Shown here in pieces: positions 35,058 through 43,710 of a stretch of 64,000 nt of DNA. The stretch comes from Candidatus Velthaea versatilis (GTDB lineage: Bacteria > Vulcanimicrobiota > Vulcanimicrobiia > Vulcanimicrobiales > Vulcanimicrobiaceae), in the NCBI GenBank assembly GCA_003134035.1, contig PLAE01000162.1:1-64000 (forward strand), in the 5' to 3' direction. The notes under the pieces are model-generated. The model searched no databases. It saw only the letters and a program-made list of their open reading frames with translations, and was not told the origin of the DNA. Both the position numbers and the translations under genes were made by a program. How positions within the stretch are numbered: the first letter of the stretch is position 1; each line of letters begins with the position of its first letter.

Positions 35058-35398
35058 ATGTCGCTGAGCGACCGGACCGACGTCGCGGAGCACGAGTCCG
35101 GCTCGCACACGCTCGTTTTCGCCGCGATCGTTACGGACCTGGCGCGAAGCACGGATGACATCGATTTCGCGGCCGCTTTACTCGGCGACGACGGAACGGT
35201 AGTCGCCGGCCGGCACCAGTCGGGTAAGTGGACGCAGCAGCCGCAACGGCTGATGCGCCTGGTTATCGGGTTTCCGTGGACTGGTACTTCACGCCGGCGG
35301 AACTCTTTCTCATCGCAATCGGCGCCGCGGACCAAACCGCGTTGCGTCTCGCGATCCGGGTCAAAGCGGGCCAGAACGGCGTCTGCTCGTACGATTAA
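35058..35398 (+). pseudogene. Hypothetical protein gene broken by a frameshift
   Basis: From ATG 35058 the frame reads a plausible start (V-A-E-H-E-S-G-S-H-T-L-V-F-A-A-I-V-T-D-L-A) up to about H-Q-S-G-K-W-T near 35230. A plausible ending lies in a different frame (Y-R-V-S-V-D-W-Y-F-T-P-A-E-L-F-L-I-A-I-G and A-D-Q-T-A-L-R-L-A-I-R-V-K, TAA at 35396-35398). The two parts join somewhere in 35225-35265. Together they would make about 112 residues. It may be a broken gene or carry a sequence error. No family recognised. Confidence 0.45.
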
Positions 35399-35542
35399 GC
35401 CAGAGCCGACAAACATCGCGCGGCGCTCGCTGCATCGAAATAGACCCCATCGAGTCGACGCTGAGAGCGCCGCGATGACAGAGAAGGCGACGCGTGATCG
35501 ATCATTAGGTTGGCCCACCTGACGCGGGCCGGCACCGGGCGA

Positions 35543-35606
35543 CTCACACAAGTAATTGGCACAAGTAGTACCGAGTCTGGACCAGGCAATCCCGGCCTGG
35601 GATACT
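35543..35606 (+). promoter_or_regulatory. Tandem 13-bp repeat (copy D) with downstream promoter
   Basis: Units CTCACACAAGTAA (35543-35555) and TTGGCACAAGTAG (35556-35568). Ten bases further on, TGGACC (35578-35583) and GATACT (35601-35606), spaced 17 bp, look like -35 and -10 boxes. The repeat would then lie about -70 to -45 from the start of transcription, the usual place for an activator. The same arrangement is kept at 43119-43178. Confidence 0.6.
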
Positions 35607-35624
35607 GCGGACATGGAGGTTTCT

Positions 35625-36161
35625 ATGTTTCACGCACTCCGCGCACTCGCTGCGCTCGTCCTCATTTCGGCAGTCGCCGGCCACGCAGGCCCGGTCAACG
35701 CCGACGCAATGTCGGATCAGAAGAAAGCGTTTAAGGCGACCGGCGTCAACCCGCTCGGCGCCAAACCGTCCGAATGCACCATTTTCACAAGGAGCGATGC
35801 CGAACGCGTCTTCCACGCGCCGGTCGTGTACTTCGATTCGGACTTTACCGAATATTCCAAGACGCCGTGCGCGTGGACCCTTCGTCCGAAGGATTGGGAT
35901 TTCGCAGTCTTGGTTTCACGTGGCAAAGAGCCATTTATTCCTCCCCAGGCCGAAAACGACGGCGGTCTCCAAACGAGCCAAGTTCGCCACGTCAAGGGCG
36001 TCGGTCAGGACGCGTACACCTCGTACCTTCATTCCAGCACCGGCGGTATGTACGAAGCCATGGTTCTTACATCCAAAGGTGTCACGAACGTTATGCTGGG
36101 CGAAAAAGCCGGCAACGCGGACACCACCCTCGCGATCGCGCGCATAACCGTGGACCGCTAG
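35625..36161 (+). CDS. Small secreted protein, paralogue 1 of 3
   Basis: 178 residues from ATG 35625, with GGAGG six bases before. The signal peptide (A-L-R-A-L-A-A-L-V-L-I-S-A-V-A-G) is followed by a mature domain with family marks C-T-I-F-T-R-S-D-A-E-R-V-F-H-A-P-V-V, a second Cys (C-A-W), H-V-K-G-V-G-Q-D-A-Y-T-S-Y and A-I-A-R-I-T-V-D-R at the end. Two cysteines suggest one disulfide. The pattern loosely recalls DUF3558-type lipoproteins. Close relatives lie at 36478 and 43201. Confidence 0.72.
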   Translation: MFHALRALAALVLISAVAGHAGPVNADAMSDQKKAFKATGVNPLGAKPSECTIFTRSDAERVFHAPVVYFDSDFTEYSKTPCAWTLRPKDWDFAVLVSRGKEPFIPPQAENDGGLQTSQVRHVKGVGQDAYTSYLHSSTGGMYEAMVLTSKGVTNVMLGEKAGNADTTLAIARITVDR

Positions 36162-36195
36162 CGAAACCGACGCACCCTCCGGCCGACCCCGGAGG

Positions 36196-36310
36196 GATTT
36201 GATTCTACGAGCCCCAGCGTCGCGATGACAGCGAAGGCGGTGTGGCGAGGCTGGTGGACGATGATCATAGCGCTTTTCCGATGAGTTATTGATCGTCGGC
36301 TCGCATATCG
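36196..36310 (-). pseudogene. Relic of the 5' end of a divergent secreted-protein gene
   Basis: About 115 bp resemble the first 100 bp of the gene that starts at 43050 (-) plus its upstream edge (shared blocks such as AGCCCCAGCGTCGCGATGAC and AAGGCGGTGTGGCG). Here no open frame continues leftward. The relic lies upstream of paralogue 2 just as the intact gene lies upstream of paralogue 3, so the divergent pair was duplicated and this half decayed. A more worn copy is at about 35465-35530. Confidence 0.6.
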
Positions 36311-36477
36311 TTCGCGAACCGTTTAGCACGACTCAAGTGAAATTCGCGCACGCATTCTCGGGGTTGGACGCGGCGCTTCTTCCCTGAGAGAATGCGGTCA
36401 CGAACGGTCGTATGGGACCAAACCCGCCGATACAATGAACCGCTGGGCATAATACTGGGAAAACGTAGGAGAATCTC

Positions 36478-36984
36478 ATGTCAATCATCCGACAAACGCT
36501 CGGCGCGCTCATCGTTGCGGTGGCGTCCACCGCGCAAGCTAACGCTGATGAGGGCTTCGATCAGGAGCGCATCTACAAGGCTCTTGGCGTCAATATCTCG
36601 CACATCGCCGGCAAGCAATGCACCATCTTTACCAAGACCGACGCCGAGAAAGAGCTGTTCGGGCCGGTCGTGCGTGTCACGGCAGGGCCGGCAAAGTGGA
36701 TGTGCGCGTACGAACTCGCAAAGCCGGAGACGGCTGGAATCAGGGTTTGGCGTGAGCCGCGCTCGGACTGGCAGCCGCCGCGTCTCAACAGCTACAACAG
36801 CCACATCACCCACGTGAAAGGTGTCGGTCAAGACGCGTATACGTACTACTTCTATGTTCAAGAGGGCGGCGTATCGGTGGCCGATGTGGTCACGTCCAAA
36901 GGCGTAACGAGGGTCGTGGGGCGGGAGGCATTCGGCGGTGAGGTGACTCTGCTCAGAATTGCACGAATGATTATGAATCGGTGA
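36478..36984 (+). CDS. Small secreted protein, paralogue 2 of 3
   Basis: 168 residues from ATG 36478 with AGGAG upstream. Signal peptide L-G-A-L-I-V-A-V-A-S-T-A-Q-A-N-A. Mature part keeps Q-C-T-I-F-T-K-T-D-A-E-K-E-L-F-G-P-V-V, M-C-A-Y-E-L, H-V-K-G-V-G-Q-D-A-Y-T-Y-Y, D-V-V-T-S-K-G-V-T and A-R-M-I-M-N-R. It is the most diverged of the three and lacks a clear tandem repeat operator. Confidence 0.72.
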   Translation: MSIIRQTLGALIVAVASTAQANADEGFDQERIYKALGVNISHIAGKQCTIFTKTDAEKELFGPVVRVTAGPAKWMCAYELAKPETAGIRVWREPRSDWQPPRLNSYNSHITHVKGVGQDAYTYYFYVQEGGVSVADVVTSKGVTRVVGREAFGGEVTLLRIARMIMNR

Positions 36985-37006
36985 AGCTCTTACCAGATGT
37001 GGCGTA

Positions 37007-37026
37007 AGGCCCCGGCTTTTCGGCCT
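37007..37026. terminator. Possible bidirectional terminator between convergent genes
   Basis: AGGCC (37007-37011) and GGCCT (37022-37026) pair around a loop containing CTTTT. It lies in the 81 bp between the stop of paralogue 2 and the stop of the VWA gene. Confidence 0.3.
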
Positions 37027-37065
37027 GTGTGGGCGCGATGGCTATGACGCATCAACCCCGCGGTT

Positions 37066-38868
37066 TTAGGCGAAACGGAAGATCGACGCGCGGGTGGGGA
37101 ACCCGAGCGTTCGCGATTCCGGGAGCAAGATCGCACAGCGGCGGCGAGACGCGAAGCTGTCGCAGACGCCGTCGGTAATGACGAGGATCGGTCCGGCTTC
37201 GGGGAAATCAGGCGCACGTTCGAGGAGGTCGATGCCCGGCTGCATACGCGTGCCGCCGCGGCCGCGCAGCTCGATCCGATCGCCAATCGTTTCCGGCGGC
37301 AAGTAGCCGTGGTCGAATGCGGCGACGTCGCACGACACCAGCCGCACGCCGGCGACATCGCGCGCGACGGCAAACGATGCGATCGCGCCGAGCGCGTGAC
37401 CGAGGATTTTCCGGTCCATCGAACCCGAGGTGTCGACGACCACGCCGAAGGTATGCGTGCGCTCGTCGTGGGGACGCACGTAGCGCGGGAGCGGGATATC
37501 GCTTACGCCGCCTTGACGGCGGCTCGCGCGCACGTACGTACGGCGCAGCTCGCGACTGGGGAGAACGCCGTCGATCCAGCGCGCGAGCGCAACATCCCAC
37601 GGAATCGGCGGCTGGGCGAGCGCGTGGATCTCTTCGATGAGTCCGCCGGGAAGCGTCCCCCACTTTCCGGCGAGATGAACGCGCAGCCCCTCTTGCAACG
37701 CGGTACGGTAGAACTCATCCAGCGTCACACCCTCGTCTCGCGACCACCAATTCGGCCGCTCACCGTCGAGCATATCGCGGCTGCCCTTTCCGCGCAGCGT
37801 ACCCAACCGTCGCAGGCGACGCAGATCGGTCGCGATCCGGTCGTAAACGCCCTCGCACGACAGACCCGTCAGCTCGGGATCGTAGAGAACGCCGAGCGGC
37901 ATCTTTCCGATCGCCATCTGGACGAGCCAGTCGTTGATGACGTAATCGCAAGCGACGTTCCAAAGATACGGATCTCGTCCGTTGCGGCGCAGGTCGTGAC
38001 GAAGCGCGGCGTGCAGCACCTCGTGCGCCACGACGAACCGCACTTCGGACCACCCAAGTCCGGCGGCCGGATTGATGTAGAGCTCGCGTGCGGAGACGTT
38101 GACGGCGGCGACGGCGATATTTTCGCGGCGGCAGATGTCGATGTCGTAGATGAACCGGAATCGGCTGACGACCCCCGAGAGGAGCGGAAAATAATCGATG
38201 AACCATTCCCGTGCGTCACGCACGTTTTCGGGAAGGCCGTGCGGAACGGCCAAATCCCCATGGGCCTGCTCGACCCCGCGCTCGAGTGCGCGCTGCACCG
38301 AAGCGGCGAACGCCCGCTCGAACGACGAGTATTGCCGTGAAAGCGTCCAGAACCGCTGCTGCCAACCATCATCGAGCCAAAAACATGCTTCGCTCCCCGC
38401 GATCCCGAACGATGGTAACTCGTGAAGATCCGCGCGCTCGCAGAGGACGCGGTAGAGTTCTTCGCGCGATGCGGAGACCGGCAACCCGTAGGTGGCGGGG
38501 TCGGGTAGCTCCTTGGGCGGGGTTCCCAGTGGGAGCGCGCCGAGAAACCGCGCGATCTCGATCTCGCAAGCCCGCGTCCATGCCGCACGTTCGCCACGAA
38601 ACACGAAGTGTCCGAACGCCAGGTGCAGCCAGGCGTGCGCCATCGCATAGATCCAGGTCTCGGTGTCGGCGGGATGATCGAGGTTGACGTACACCCAACC
38701 GTTCTGGCTCACCCGGCAATAGCCGTTCGCGCGTACGTTCGGGCCCACGAACTCGCATTTCGTTTCGTTCGAAAAATCGCCGAAAAGCGGGTGTGCGCGC
38801 AGCGCTTTCATCGCCGCCTCGAACGGCATCCTACCTCTGAACTCGATCGGCTTACTTGACCGCATCAT
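37066..38868 (-). CDS. VWA-like protein with metallopeptidase-like N-terminal domain (DUF2201 type)
   Basis: About 600 residues from ATG 38868 (ATG 38865 is equally possible); overlaps the end of the MoxR gene by 17 nt. The N-terminal domain carries H-E-V-L-H (H282) in a V-A-H-E-V-L-H-A-A-L-R-H context, as in predicted metallopeptidases linked to VWA domains. The C-terminal domain has the MIDAS start D-T-S-G-S-M (D479) and later G-G-T-R-M and I-T-D-G-V. MoxR-VWA pairs act as chaperone-like machines that insert metals or remodel complexes. Target unknown. Cytoplasmic; no signal peptide. Confidence 0.85.
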   Translation of the reverse strand: MMRSSKPIEFRGRMPFEAAMKALRAHPLFGDFSNETKCEFVGPNVRANGYCRVSQNGWVYVNLDHPADTETWIYAMAHAWLHLAFGHFVFRGERAAWTRACEIEIARFLGALPLGTPPKELPDPATYGLPVSASREELYRVLCERADLHELPSFGIAGSEACFWLDDGWQQRFWTLSRQYSSFERAFAASVQRALERGVEQAHGDLAVPHGLPENVRDAREWFIDYFPLLSGVVSRFRFIYDIDICRRENIAVAAVNVSARELYINPAAGLGWSEVRFVVAHEVLHAALRHDLRRNGRDPYLWNVACDYVINDWLVQMAIGKMPLGVLYDPELTGLSCEGVYDRIATDLRRLRRLGTLRGKGSRDMLDGERPNWWSRDEGVTLDEFYRTALQEGLRVHLAGKWGTLPGGLIEEIHALAQPPIPWDVALARWIDGVLPSRELRRTYVRASRRQGGVSDIPLPRYVRPHDERTHTFGVVVDTSGSMDRKILGHALGAIASFAVARDVAGVRLVSCDVAAFDHGYLPPETIGDRIELRGRGGTRMQPGIDLLERAPDFPEAGPILVITDGVCDSFASRRRCAILLPESRTLGFPTRASIFRFA

Positions 38869-39910
38869 GCCTCTGTGCGGTGACGATTCGCGGCAGATCG
38901 CGAGCAAGCTCGATGAGAAACCAGGCGGGAAGCGAGCCGCTTCCGTCGGCGACGACGACCATCTGCGCCATCTCCAAACTGATTGACGCTAAATCGCGAA
39001 TGAGGGCTTTGGCGCGAAACGCCAGCTCGGGCGTCTCGGTGACCGCTTCGGGAAGCTCTTTGACGAGCATGGCGCGGAAGGACTGCGCGAGAAAATAGAG
39101 GATGTCGCGCTCTTCGGCCTTACGCGGCCATGCGGCGTCACCCTTGACGATGGCGTGGAGCGTATAGCGATGAAGGAGCTGCCGACGAAACCCGCGGAAT
39201 TGCCCGGCGTGCTCGGCCGAGAGGCAGCCGGTCGCGAGCAGGTTGAGCGTCGCATCGTCGAGCGCTTCACCGTACTCGTGCAGCGCGTCGCTGAGCATAT
39301 GCCACGAACGCGGGCTCGAGAACGTGTCTTCGTGTTTGGGCGGCTGCGACCAGAGATGATCCGGACGCAGGCCGATGTACTCGACGACGAGCGGATGGAT
39401 ACCGGCTTGCGACGCCCAGGCTAGCCAGTCGCGATGCGATGGCGTGAGATGGATGTGGATCATGCGATTGATGAGCGCTGAGGACATCGGCTTGACGATC
39501 GCGTTGTCCTGCGCGCGGTTTCCCGCGCCGATCACGACCGACCCGCGCGGAAGCTCGTACTCGCCCAAACGCCGCTCGTGAATCAGGCTATAAAACGCTT
39601 TTTGCACCTCGTGCGAACACGCGTTGAGCTCGTCGAGGAAAAGGCAGTAGGGCTCTTCACGCGCGATCGTCGTCGGCGGCGCAAAGCGGCTTTTCCCGCC
39701 GACGATCTGCGGCACGCCGATCAAATCTTCGGGCGCGAGCTGGCTCCCCAAGAGCGAGATGCACGGAATTCCGACCGCATCGGCGAACTGCGTCACCAGC
39801 GCCGATTTCCCGATCCCCGGCGCTCCCCAGATGAAGACCGGGCGCACCGGTGCGATATGGAGCAAGAACTCCGTTAGTCGCGCTGGTGTGAGCGTGATCC
39901 CCGGATTCAT
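38852..39910 (-). CDS. MoxR-family AAA+ ATPase
   Basis: 352 residues from ATG 39910, chosen over the longer open frame because the AAA+ fold starts here. Walker A G-A-P-G-I-G-K-S (29-36), Walker B C-L-F-L-D-E-L-N (D93/E94), sensor I G-N-R and arginine-finger region R-M-I-H-I. It ends overlapping the VWA gene. It would drive the VWA protein with ATP. Its ATG overlaps the stop of a 70-codon frame upstream (ATGA). Confidence 0.88.
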   Translation of the reverse strand: MNPGITLTPARLTEFLLHIAPVRPVFIWGAPGIGKSALVTQFADAVGIPCISLLGSQLAPEDLIGVPQIVGGKSRFAPPTTIAREEPYCLFLDELNACSHEVQKAFYSLIHERRLGEYELPRGSVVIGAGNRAQDNAIVKPMSSALINRMIHIHLTPSHRDWLAWASQAGIHPLVVEYIGLRPDHLWSQPPKHEDTFSSPRSWHMLSDALHEYGEALDDATLNLLATGCLSAEHAGQFRGFRRQLLHRYTLHAIVKGDAAWPRKAEERDILYFLAQSFRAMLVKELPEAVTETPELAFRAKALIRDLASISLEMAQMVVVADGSGSLPAWFLIELARDLPRIVTAQRHDAVK

Positions 39911-40119
39911 CGGCAGCCTGGTTTCGCCGGACAGCTCGCGAGAATTGCATCCGCGACTAGCCGCGCCGGGACAATGAATGCGTATTCTGCTTTTACGCCC
40001 GCGCCGCTCGTCTGCGGGAATACCTGGTGCATGTGACCCTCCGTCGTCATAGTCGCAAGATCGGCGCGGGCCGCGCCTAATACGACGATCGCGCCGGCCG
40101 CTCGGAGACGCCACTTCAT
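39907..40119 (-). CDS. Possible small exported protein coupled to the MoxR gene
   Basis: 70 residues from ATG 40119, beginning with a basic hydrophobic stretch (M-K-W-R-L-R-A-A-G-A-I-V-V-L-G-A-A-R-A). Its TGA overlaps the MoxR start by 4 nt, and it begins 52 bp after the secreted-protein gene upstream on the same strand. The ribosome site is weak and there is no family; coding is uncertain. Confidence 0.35.
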   Translation of the reverse strand: MKWRLRAAGAIVVLGAARADLATMTTEGHMHQVFPQTSGAGVKAEYAFIVPARLVADAILASCPAKPGCR

Positions 40120-40171
40120 TCTTGGTTCATTGCTGGGCCGCGGGCGGCGCCGATCCGACGAGGGCGTTCAT

Positions 40172-41374
40172 CTAGATCTGCCGATAGCCATCCGGTATCT
40201 CGAATATCCCGCTGGGCGGAGTCGCGTCGGTGCGCAGGTTTCCACGCTCGATGACGAGCGTATAGCGCTCGGAGCCGGCGCTCGTTGTACGCTGGATCGC
40301 GTTTGCCTGATACATGAGTAATTGGTCGGCGGGGATCTTCGTGCCGGTTGCGATGACGGCACCGCTGGGGGCGCACGAGTCGCGGACGTCGGACGGCGCG
40401 AACGGCGACGAATTCGCCGCGGTCGACGCGATCCGGATCGGCGCGAAATACTCGACGCGATCGGAGGTGACGGTGGCTTGCGTACAGGCGCCGGCGCTCG
40501 CGGGCACGTTCATGACGACGTGGGTGTGGAAACCCGTCGCGGGCATTTGGCCCAGCGTCGCCGCGGGAAGCGGTTCGACCCGACTCGTCAGTGCCGGATT
40601 TCCGGTTGCGGAAGTGGGCTGGGACATGACCGATGCGGATCGCGAGAGAGACGGATCGTACGCAGTGACGCGCACGGTGCGGTTCCCATCGTCGATCGCA
40701 TACGTTTTACCGACGTCCGGCGCGAAGACGATCGCGACGTGTTGATCGGGATCGTCGATACGCACGCGTCCGGTGCTCGCAATCGTATAGGTTCGCAGCG
40801 ACCCGCGAGCGTACTGATCCTGCCCTTGGGCGGGCACGCCGGCAGGCGTGCCCGCGGGGGCGCCGGCGCTCGCCGCGTGTGGATATCGTGCTGCGGTCTG
40901 CGCTTGCGCGGCGAGATATCCGGAAAGCATCTGCGCGCCGCTGGGCGATACGTCCGGAAGTACGTACGTTTGAACGAGCGCGTCGAGCCGACCCTGGCCC
41001 GCGAGCCCCAGCGCACTCGCGACGGGCGCGAGGGTGGCGGCGTCCGAGGCGATGTGCAAGGTCTGACCGACCTGGCCGCTCGCCCCGACGATGCTCACCG
41101 CGTTGTCGAGTTGCGTTCCCGCGACGCTCAATCCGCGCAACGCCCCATCGAGGAATCCGCGTTTGCGCGGGGGCGCGCCGACGTGCGCGATTTGGCGCAG
41201 ACTCTGATCGAAGGCACCGGGCGGCGGAACGTCGCCGCTGGTATAGACGTGATCGATCTCGTCGAATGTGACGATCGCCGGCGTCGCTACGGGGTCCTCG
41301 GCGCGCGCCGCGCTCGCTGCGGCTAGGGCGGCGATCGTCACGGCGGCGATCGCCGTTCTCATCGTGCGGCTCAT
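40172..41374 (-). CDS. Hypothetical secreted protein
   Basis: 400 residues from ATG 41374, which overlaps the stop of the gene upstream (ATGA). A signal peptide (M-R-T-A-I-A-A-V-T-I-A-A-L-A-A-A-S-A-A-R-A) is followed by a low-complexity Ala/Gly/Pro region near residues 180-205 and a C-terminal half rich in strands (H-T-H-V-V-M-N-V-P-A-S-A-G-A-C, Y-T-L-V-I-E-R-G-N). Two cysteines may form a disulfide. No family recognised. It is co-transcribed with the larger secreted protein at 41371-43050. Confidence 0.62.
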   Translation of the reverse strand: MSRTMRTAIAAVTIAALAAASAARAEDPVATPAIVTFDEIDHVYTSGDVPPPGAFDQSLRQIAHVGAPPRKRGFLDGALRGLSVAGTQLDNAVSIVGASGQVGQTLHIASDAATLAPVASALGLAGQGRLDALVQTYVLPDVSPSGAQMLSGYLAAQAQTAARYPHAASAGAPAGTPAGVPAQGQDQYARGSLRTYTIASTGRVRIDDPDQHVAIVFAPDVGKTYAIDDGNRTVRVTAYDPSLSRSASVMSQPTSATGNPALTSRVEPLPAATLGQMPATGFHTHVVMNVPASAGACTQATVTSDRVEYFAPIRIASTAANSSPFAPSDVRDSCAPSGAVIATGTKIPADQLLMYQANAIQRTTSAGSERYTLVIERGNLRTDATPPSGIFEIPDGYRQI

Positions 41375-43050
41375 CGGTCGTAGTACACGAGATCGAGCTG
41401 CGGGTTGCTGTAGACGGTTTCGCACTGGGCGTTCATGAAAGCGTCGAGTCGTTCGTTATCGTTGCGGATGACGAATCCATAATTGAGGCCACCCGCCATG
41501 ATCGCAGCGACCTGTTTCGTGACGTCCGCACTCACGGTGGGACCGGTATCGGTTAATTGCGCGGGGGCGTCGCTGAAGTTTCCCTCGATCCAAGCTGCGG
41601 CGTCGTCCTTCCACCAAAATTCGGTCCCGCTCCCGACCGTGGTCGCGCATGAATGATTGTTGCCCGCACCGTACGATGACTGGATCGTCAAGTGCAGCTG
41701 CGCGGAGACCAAGCGTTTGTTGCGCAACGCGTCCGCGCCCACATCGAAGGCGACGGCATACCGGCGGATTTTGTTACGCCAACTATCGCCCAAAATGTTC
41801 TGATTCGCCCCGTAGCTATAGCCGACGACGGGCCCGTTCGGGATAGAGACGTCTGCAGGATACCCACCGTGCTCACGGTCCTGCCATGCCCCTCGGTCGT
41901 ACATCGCGTCGAGCGTTCGCGTCACCGTGGCCTCTCGAGCACAGTAAGCCGGCCCAGCCAGCGATTCGTTCGATCCACGGGTCGCGGTGACGACGTAGCA
42001 CTGCGGGATCGGACCCGACGCGACCGGCGGCAGGTTCGCGAGCGTCCGCGCCCGACCGCTCACGGTCGCGATGGCCGGACCGCGCTCGACGCCGGCGAGC
42101 GCGTAGAGGCGATAACCGTCGACGGATGCGTCAGCGGGGGCATCCCAGATAAGCACGAGATTCCCACCCGAGATCATCGATTGACATGAAACGACGCCGC
42201 CGATTTGGCCGCCGAATTGAGAGGAGGCGTGCAGGTGCGTTTCGCAGTCGCCGACGTTGCTAGCGGCGCGCAGGCCTTGGGGAACGCCGATGGGCACCAC
42301 GGCGAGGTTGGGCTGGACGAGCGCAGCGAGGGGCGGGCTCGGCTTCGCCACGGTAAACGGAACGATAGGCGCGGTGATGTTCGTCGTTGGGCGCGCGGGA
42401 TTGGCCGTCGCAATCGAAGCGGGCGCGGCGGGATTTGCCGTGACAAGCGCAGCGGGCGCCGATCCACCGAATAGCTTTTGTGCTTGCGATCCGAGAAGCG
42501 GTTGCGTCGGCGCGAGCGACGGCCCCGGCGCCTTGGTCTGGCTGGACGCTTTGGGATTGCCCAACGCCGTCGCCTGTGCGCAGAACGCGGCGGGAATCGT
42601 GGCCGATACGTTCGCGACCGAGGACGTCAGCCGCGTATGCGGCGACAGCGGATCGGACAGGTACACGCCAAAGGCGTGGTCGCCGGCGACGGCGGCGGGG
42701 TTCTTGCTCGGGTCGAAACCGGGGTCGAGGGAGATTGGTACGTCGATCGAGCCGGAGCCGTGCGCGGCGAGTTGTGGCAACTGCGCGGACCCGGCGAGTT
42801 CGTGCGCCGTGTCGAGCACCCGAATGTTCGTCGGCGACGAGGGCGCGTTGCCGTGATTGTCGGCCCGAATGTGGACGGTCGCGATCGGGAACTGCAGGTC
42901 GCAGCGCGCGGCCAGCGTTACCGTCGGCACGGAGAACGACATCGACGCGCCCTCCGGGCGGCCGGCCGATCCGGCAGAGAGATTTGATGCGACGAGCCCC
43001 AGCGTCGCGATGACGCAGAAGGCGGTGTGGCGCGGCGGGTGGGCGATCAT
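41371..43050 (-). CDS. Secreted protein with fibronectin-III-like and DNRLRE-like domains
   Basis: 559 residues from ATG 43050. Signal peptide F-C-V-I-A-T-L-G-L-V-A-S-N-L-S-A-G. Then an immunoglobulin-like domain, a long Ala/Pro linker (residues about 170-250), a fibronectin-III-like segment (L-V-L-I-W-D-A-P-A-D-A-S-V-D-G-Y-R-L-Y) and a C-terminal domain resembling DNRLRE/carbohydrate-binding modules (A-Q-L-H-L-T-I-Q-S-S, D-V-T-K-Q-V-A-A-I-M, N-Y-G-F-V-I-R-N-D-N-E). It is probably an extracellular binding or surface protein. Divergent from paralogue 3, with the tandem repeat operator between them. Confidence 0.66.
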   Translation of the reverse strand: MIAHPPRHTAFCVIATLGLVASNLSAGSAGRPEGASMSFSVPTVTLAARCDLQFPIATVHIRADNHGNAPSSPTNIRVLDTAHELAGSAQLPQLAAHGSGSIDVPISLDPGFDPSKNPAAVAGDHAFGVYLSDPLSPHTRLTSSVANVSATIPAAFCAQATALGNPKASSQTKAPGPSLAPTQPLLGSQAQKLFGGSAPAALVTANPAAPASIATANPARPTTNITAPIVPFTVAKPSPPLAALVQPNLAVVPIGVPQGLRAASNVGDCETHLHASSQFGGQIGGVVSCQSMISGGNLVLIWDAPADASVDGYRLYALAGVERGPAIATVSGRARTLANLPPVASGPIPQCYVVTATRGSNESLAGPAYCAREATVTRTLDAMYDRGAWQDREHGGYPADVSIPNGPVVGYSYGANQNILGDSWRNKIRRYAVAFDVGADALRNKRLVSAQLHLTIQSSYGAGNNHSCATTVGSGTEFWWKDDAAAWIEGNFSDAPAQLTDTGPTVSADVTKQVAAIMAGGLNYGFVIRNDNERLDAFMNAQCETVYSNPQLDLVYYDR

Positions 43051-43118
43051 CGTGGTGCGTCTCCGAACGGGTGATTGATCCTAGGCTCGCACACCGGACG
43101 CGAGCCGGCCACGCACGA

Positions 43119-43144
43119 CTCACACAACTAATTCGCACAAGTAG
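43119..43144 (+). promoter_or_regulatory. Tandem 13-bp direct repeat, copy E
   Basis: Units CTCACACAACTAA and TTCGCACAAGTAG. Downstream TGGACG and GATACT, 17 bp apart, repeat the promoter layout of copy D. It lies between the divergent genes 43050 (-) and 43201 (+). Confidence 0.6.
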
Positions 43145-43200
43145 TCCCGAGGCTGGACGAGGCACTCGCGCCCTGGGATACTGCGGACATGGAGGTTCCT

Positions 43201-43710
43201 ATGTCTCACGCACACCGCGCACTCATTGCGCTCGTCCTCATCTCAGCCGTCGCCGGCCACGCCGGCGGGGTCAACGCCGATACGATCTCCGATGCGAAGA
43301 AATCGGAAATGAAGGCGCTCGGCGTCAAACCGTCCGATTTCGGAACATGCACCATCTTTACGAAAGGCGATGCCGAACGCGTCTTCCATGCGCCAGTCGT
43401 GCACGTCGAAACGGAAATGGACAAGCACGACTGCGCGTACGGCCTTGCGAAGGATCCGTCGGCTGGAGTCAACGTCATGCGCGAAAAACCGCCCTTGTAT
43501 CCGCCTAGCACAGACGCGTACACGAGCCAAATTCGCCACGTCAAGGGCGTTGGTCAGGACGCGTACACGTACTACATGAACGCGGGCGCCGGCGGGATAT
43601 ACACCGCCGATGTTCTCACGTCCAAAGGTGTAACCGAAGTTGTGCTGGCCGAAAAAGCCGGCAACGCGGACACCGCCCTTGCGATCGCGCGCATGGTCAT
43701 GAACCGCTAA
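43201..43710 (+). CDS. Small secreted protein, paralogue 3 of 3
   Basis: 169 residues from ATG 43201 with GGAGG six bases before. It is closest to paralogue 1: the leader DNA, signal peptide (A-L-I-A-L-V-L-I-S-A-V-A-G-H-A-G), C-T-I-F-T-K-G-D-A-E-R-V-F-H-A-P-V-V, D-C-A-Y-G, H-V-K-G-V-G-Q-D-A-Y-T-Y-Y and A-I-A-R-M-V-M-N-R are nearly the same. Function unknown; exported with one likely disulfide. Confidence 0.74.
   Translation: MSHAHRALIALVLISAVAGHAGGVNADTISDAKKSEMKALGVKPSDFGTCTIFTKGDAERVFHAPVVHVETEMDKHDCAYGLAKDPSAGVNVMREKPPLYPPSTDAYTSQIRHVKGVGQDAYTYYMNAGAGGIYTADVLTSKGVTEVVLAEKAGNADTALAIARMVMNR

Noticed and set aside
37309-38340. 343-codon plus-strand frame
   Set aside because: Antisense of the VWA gene; composition not protein-like.
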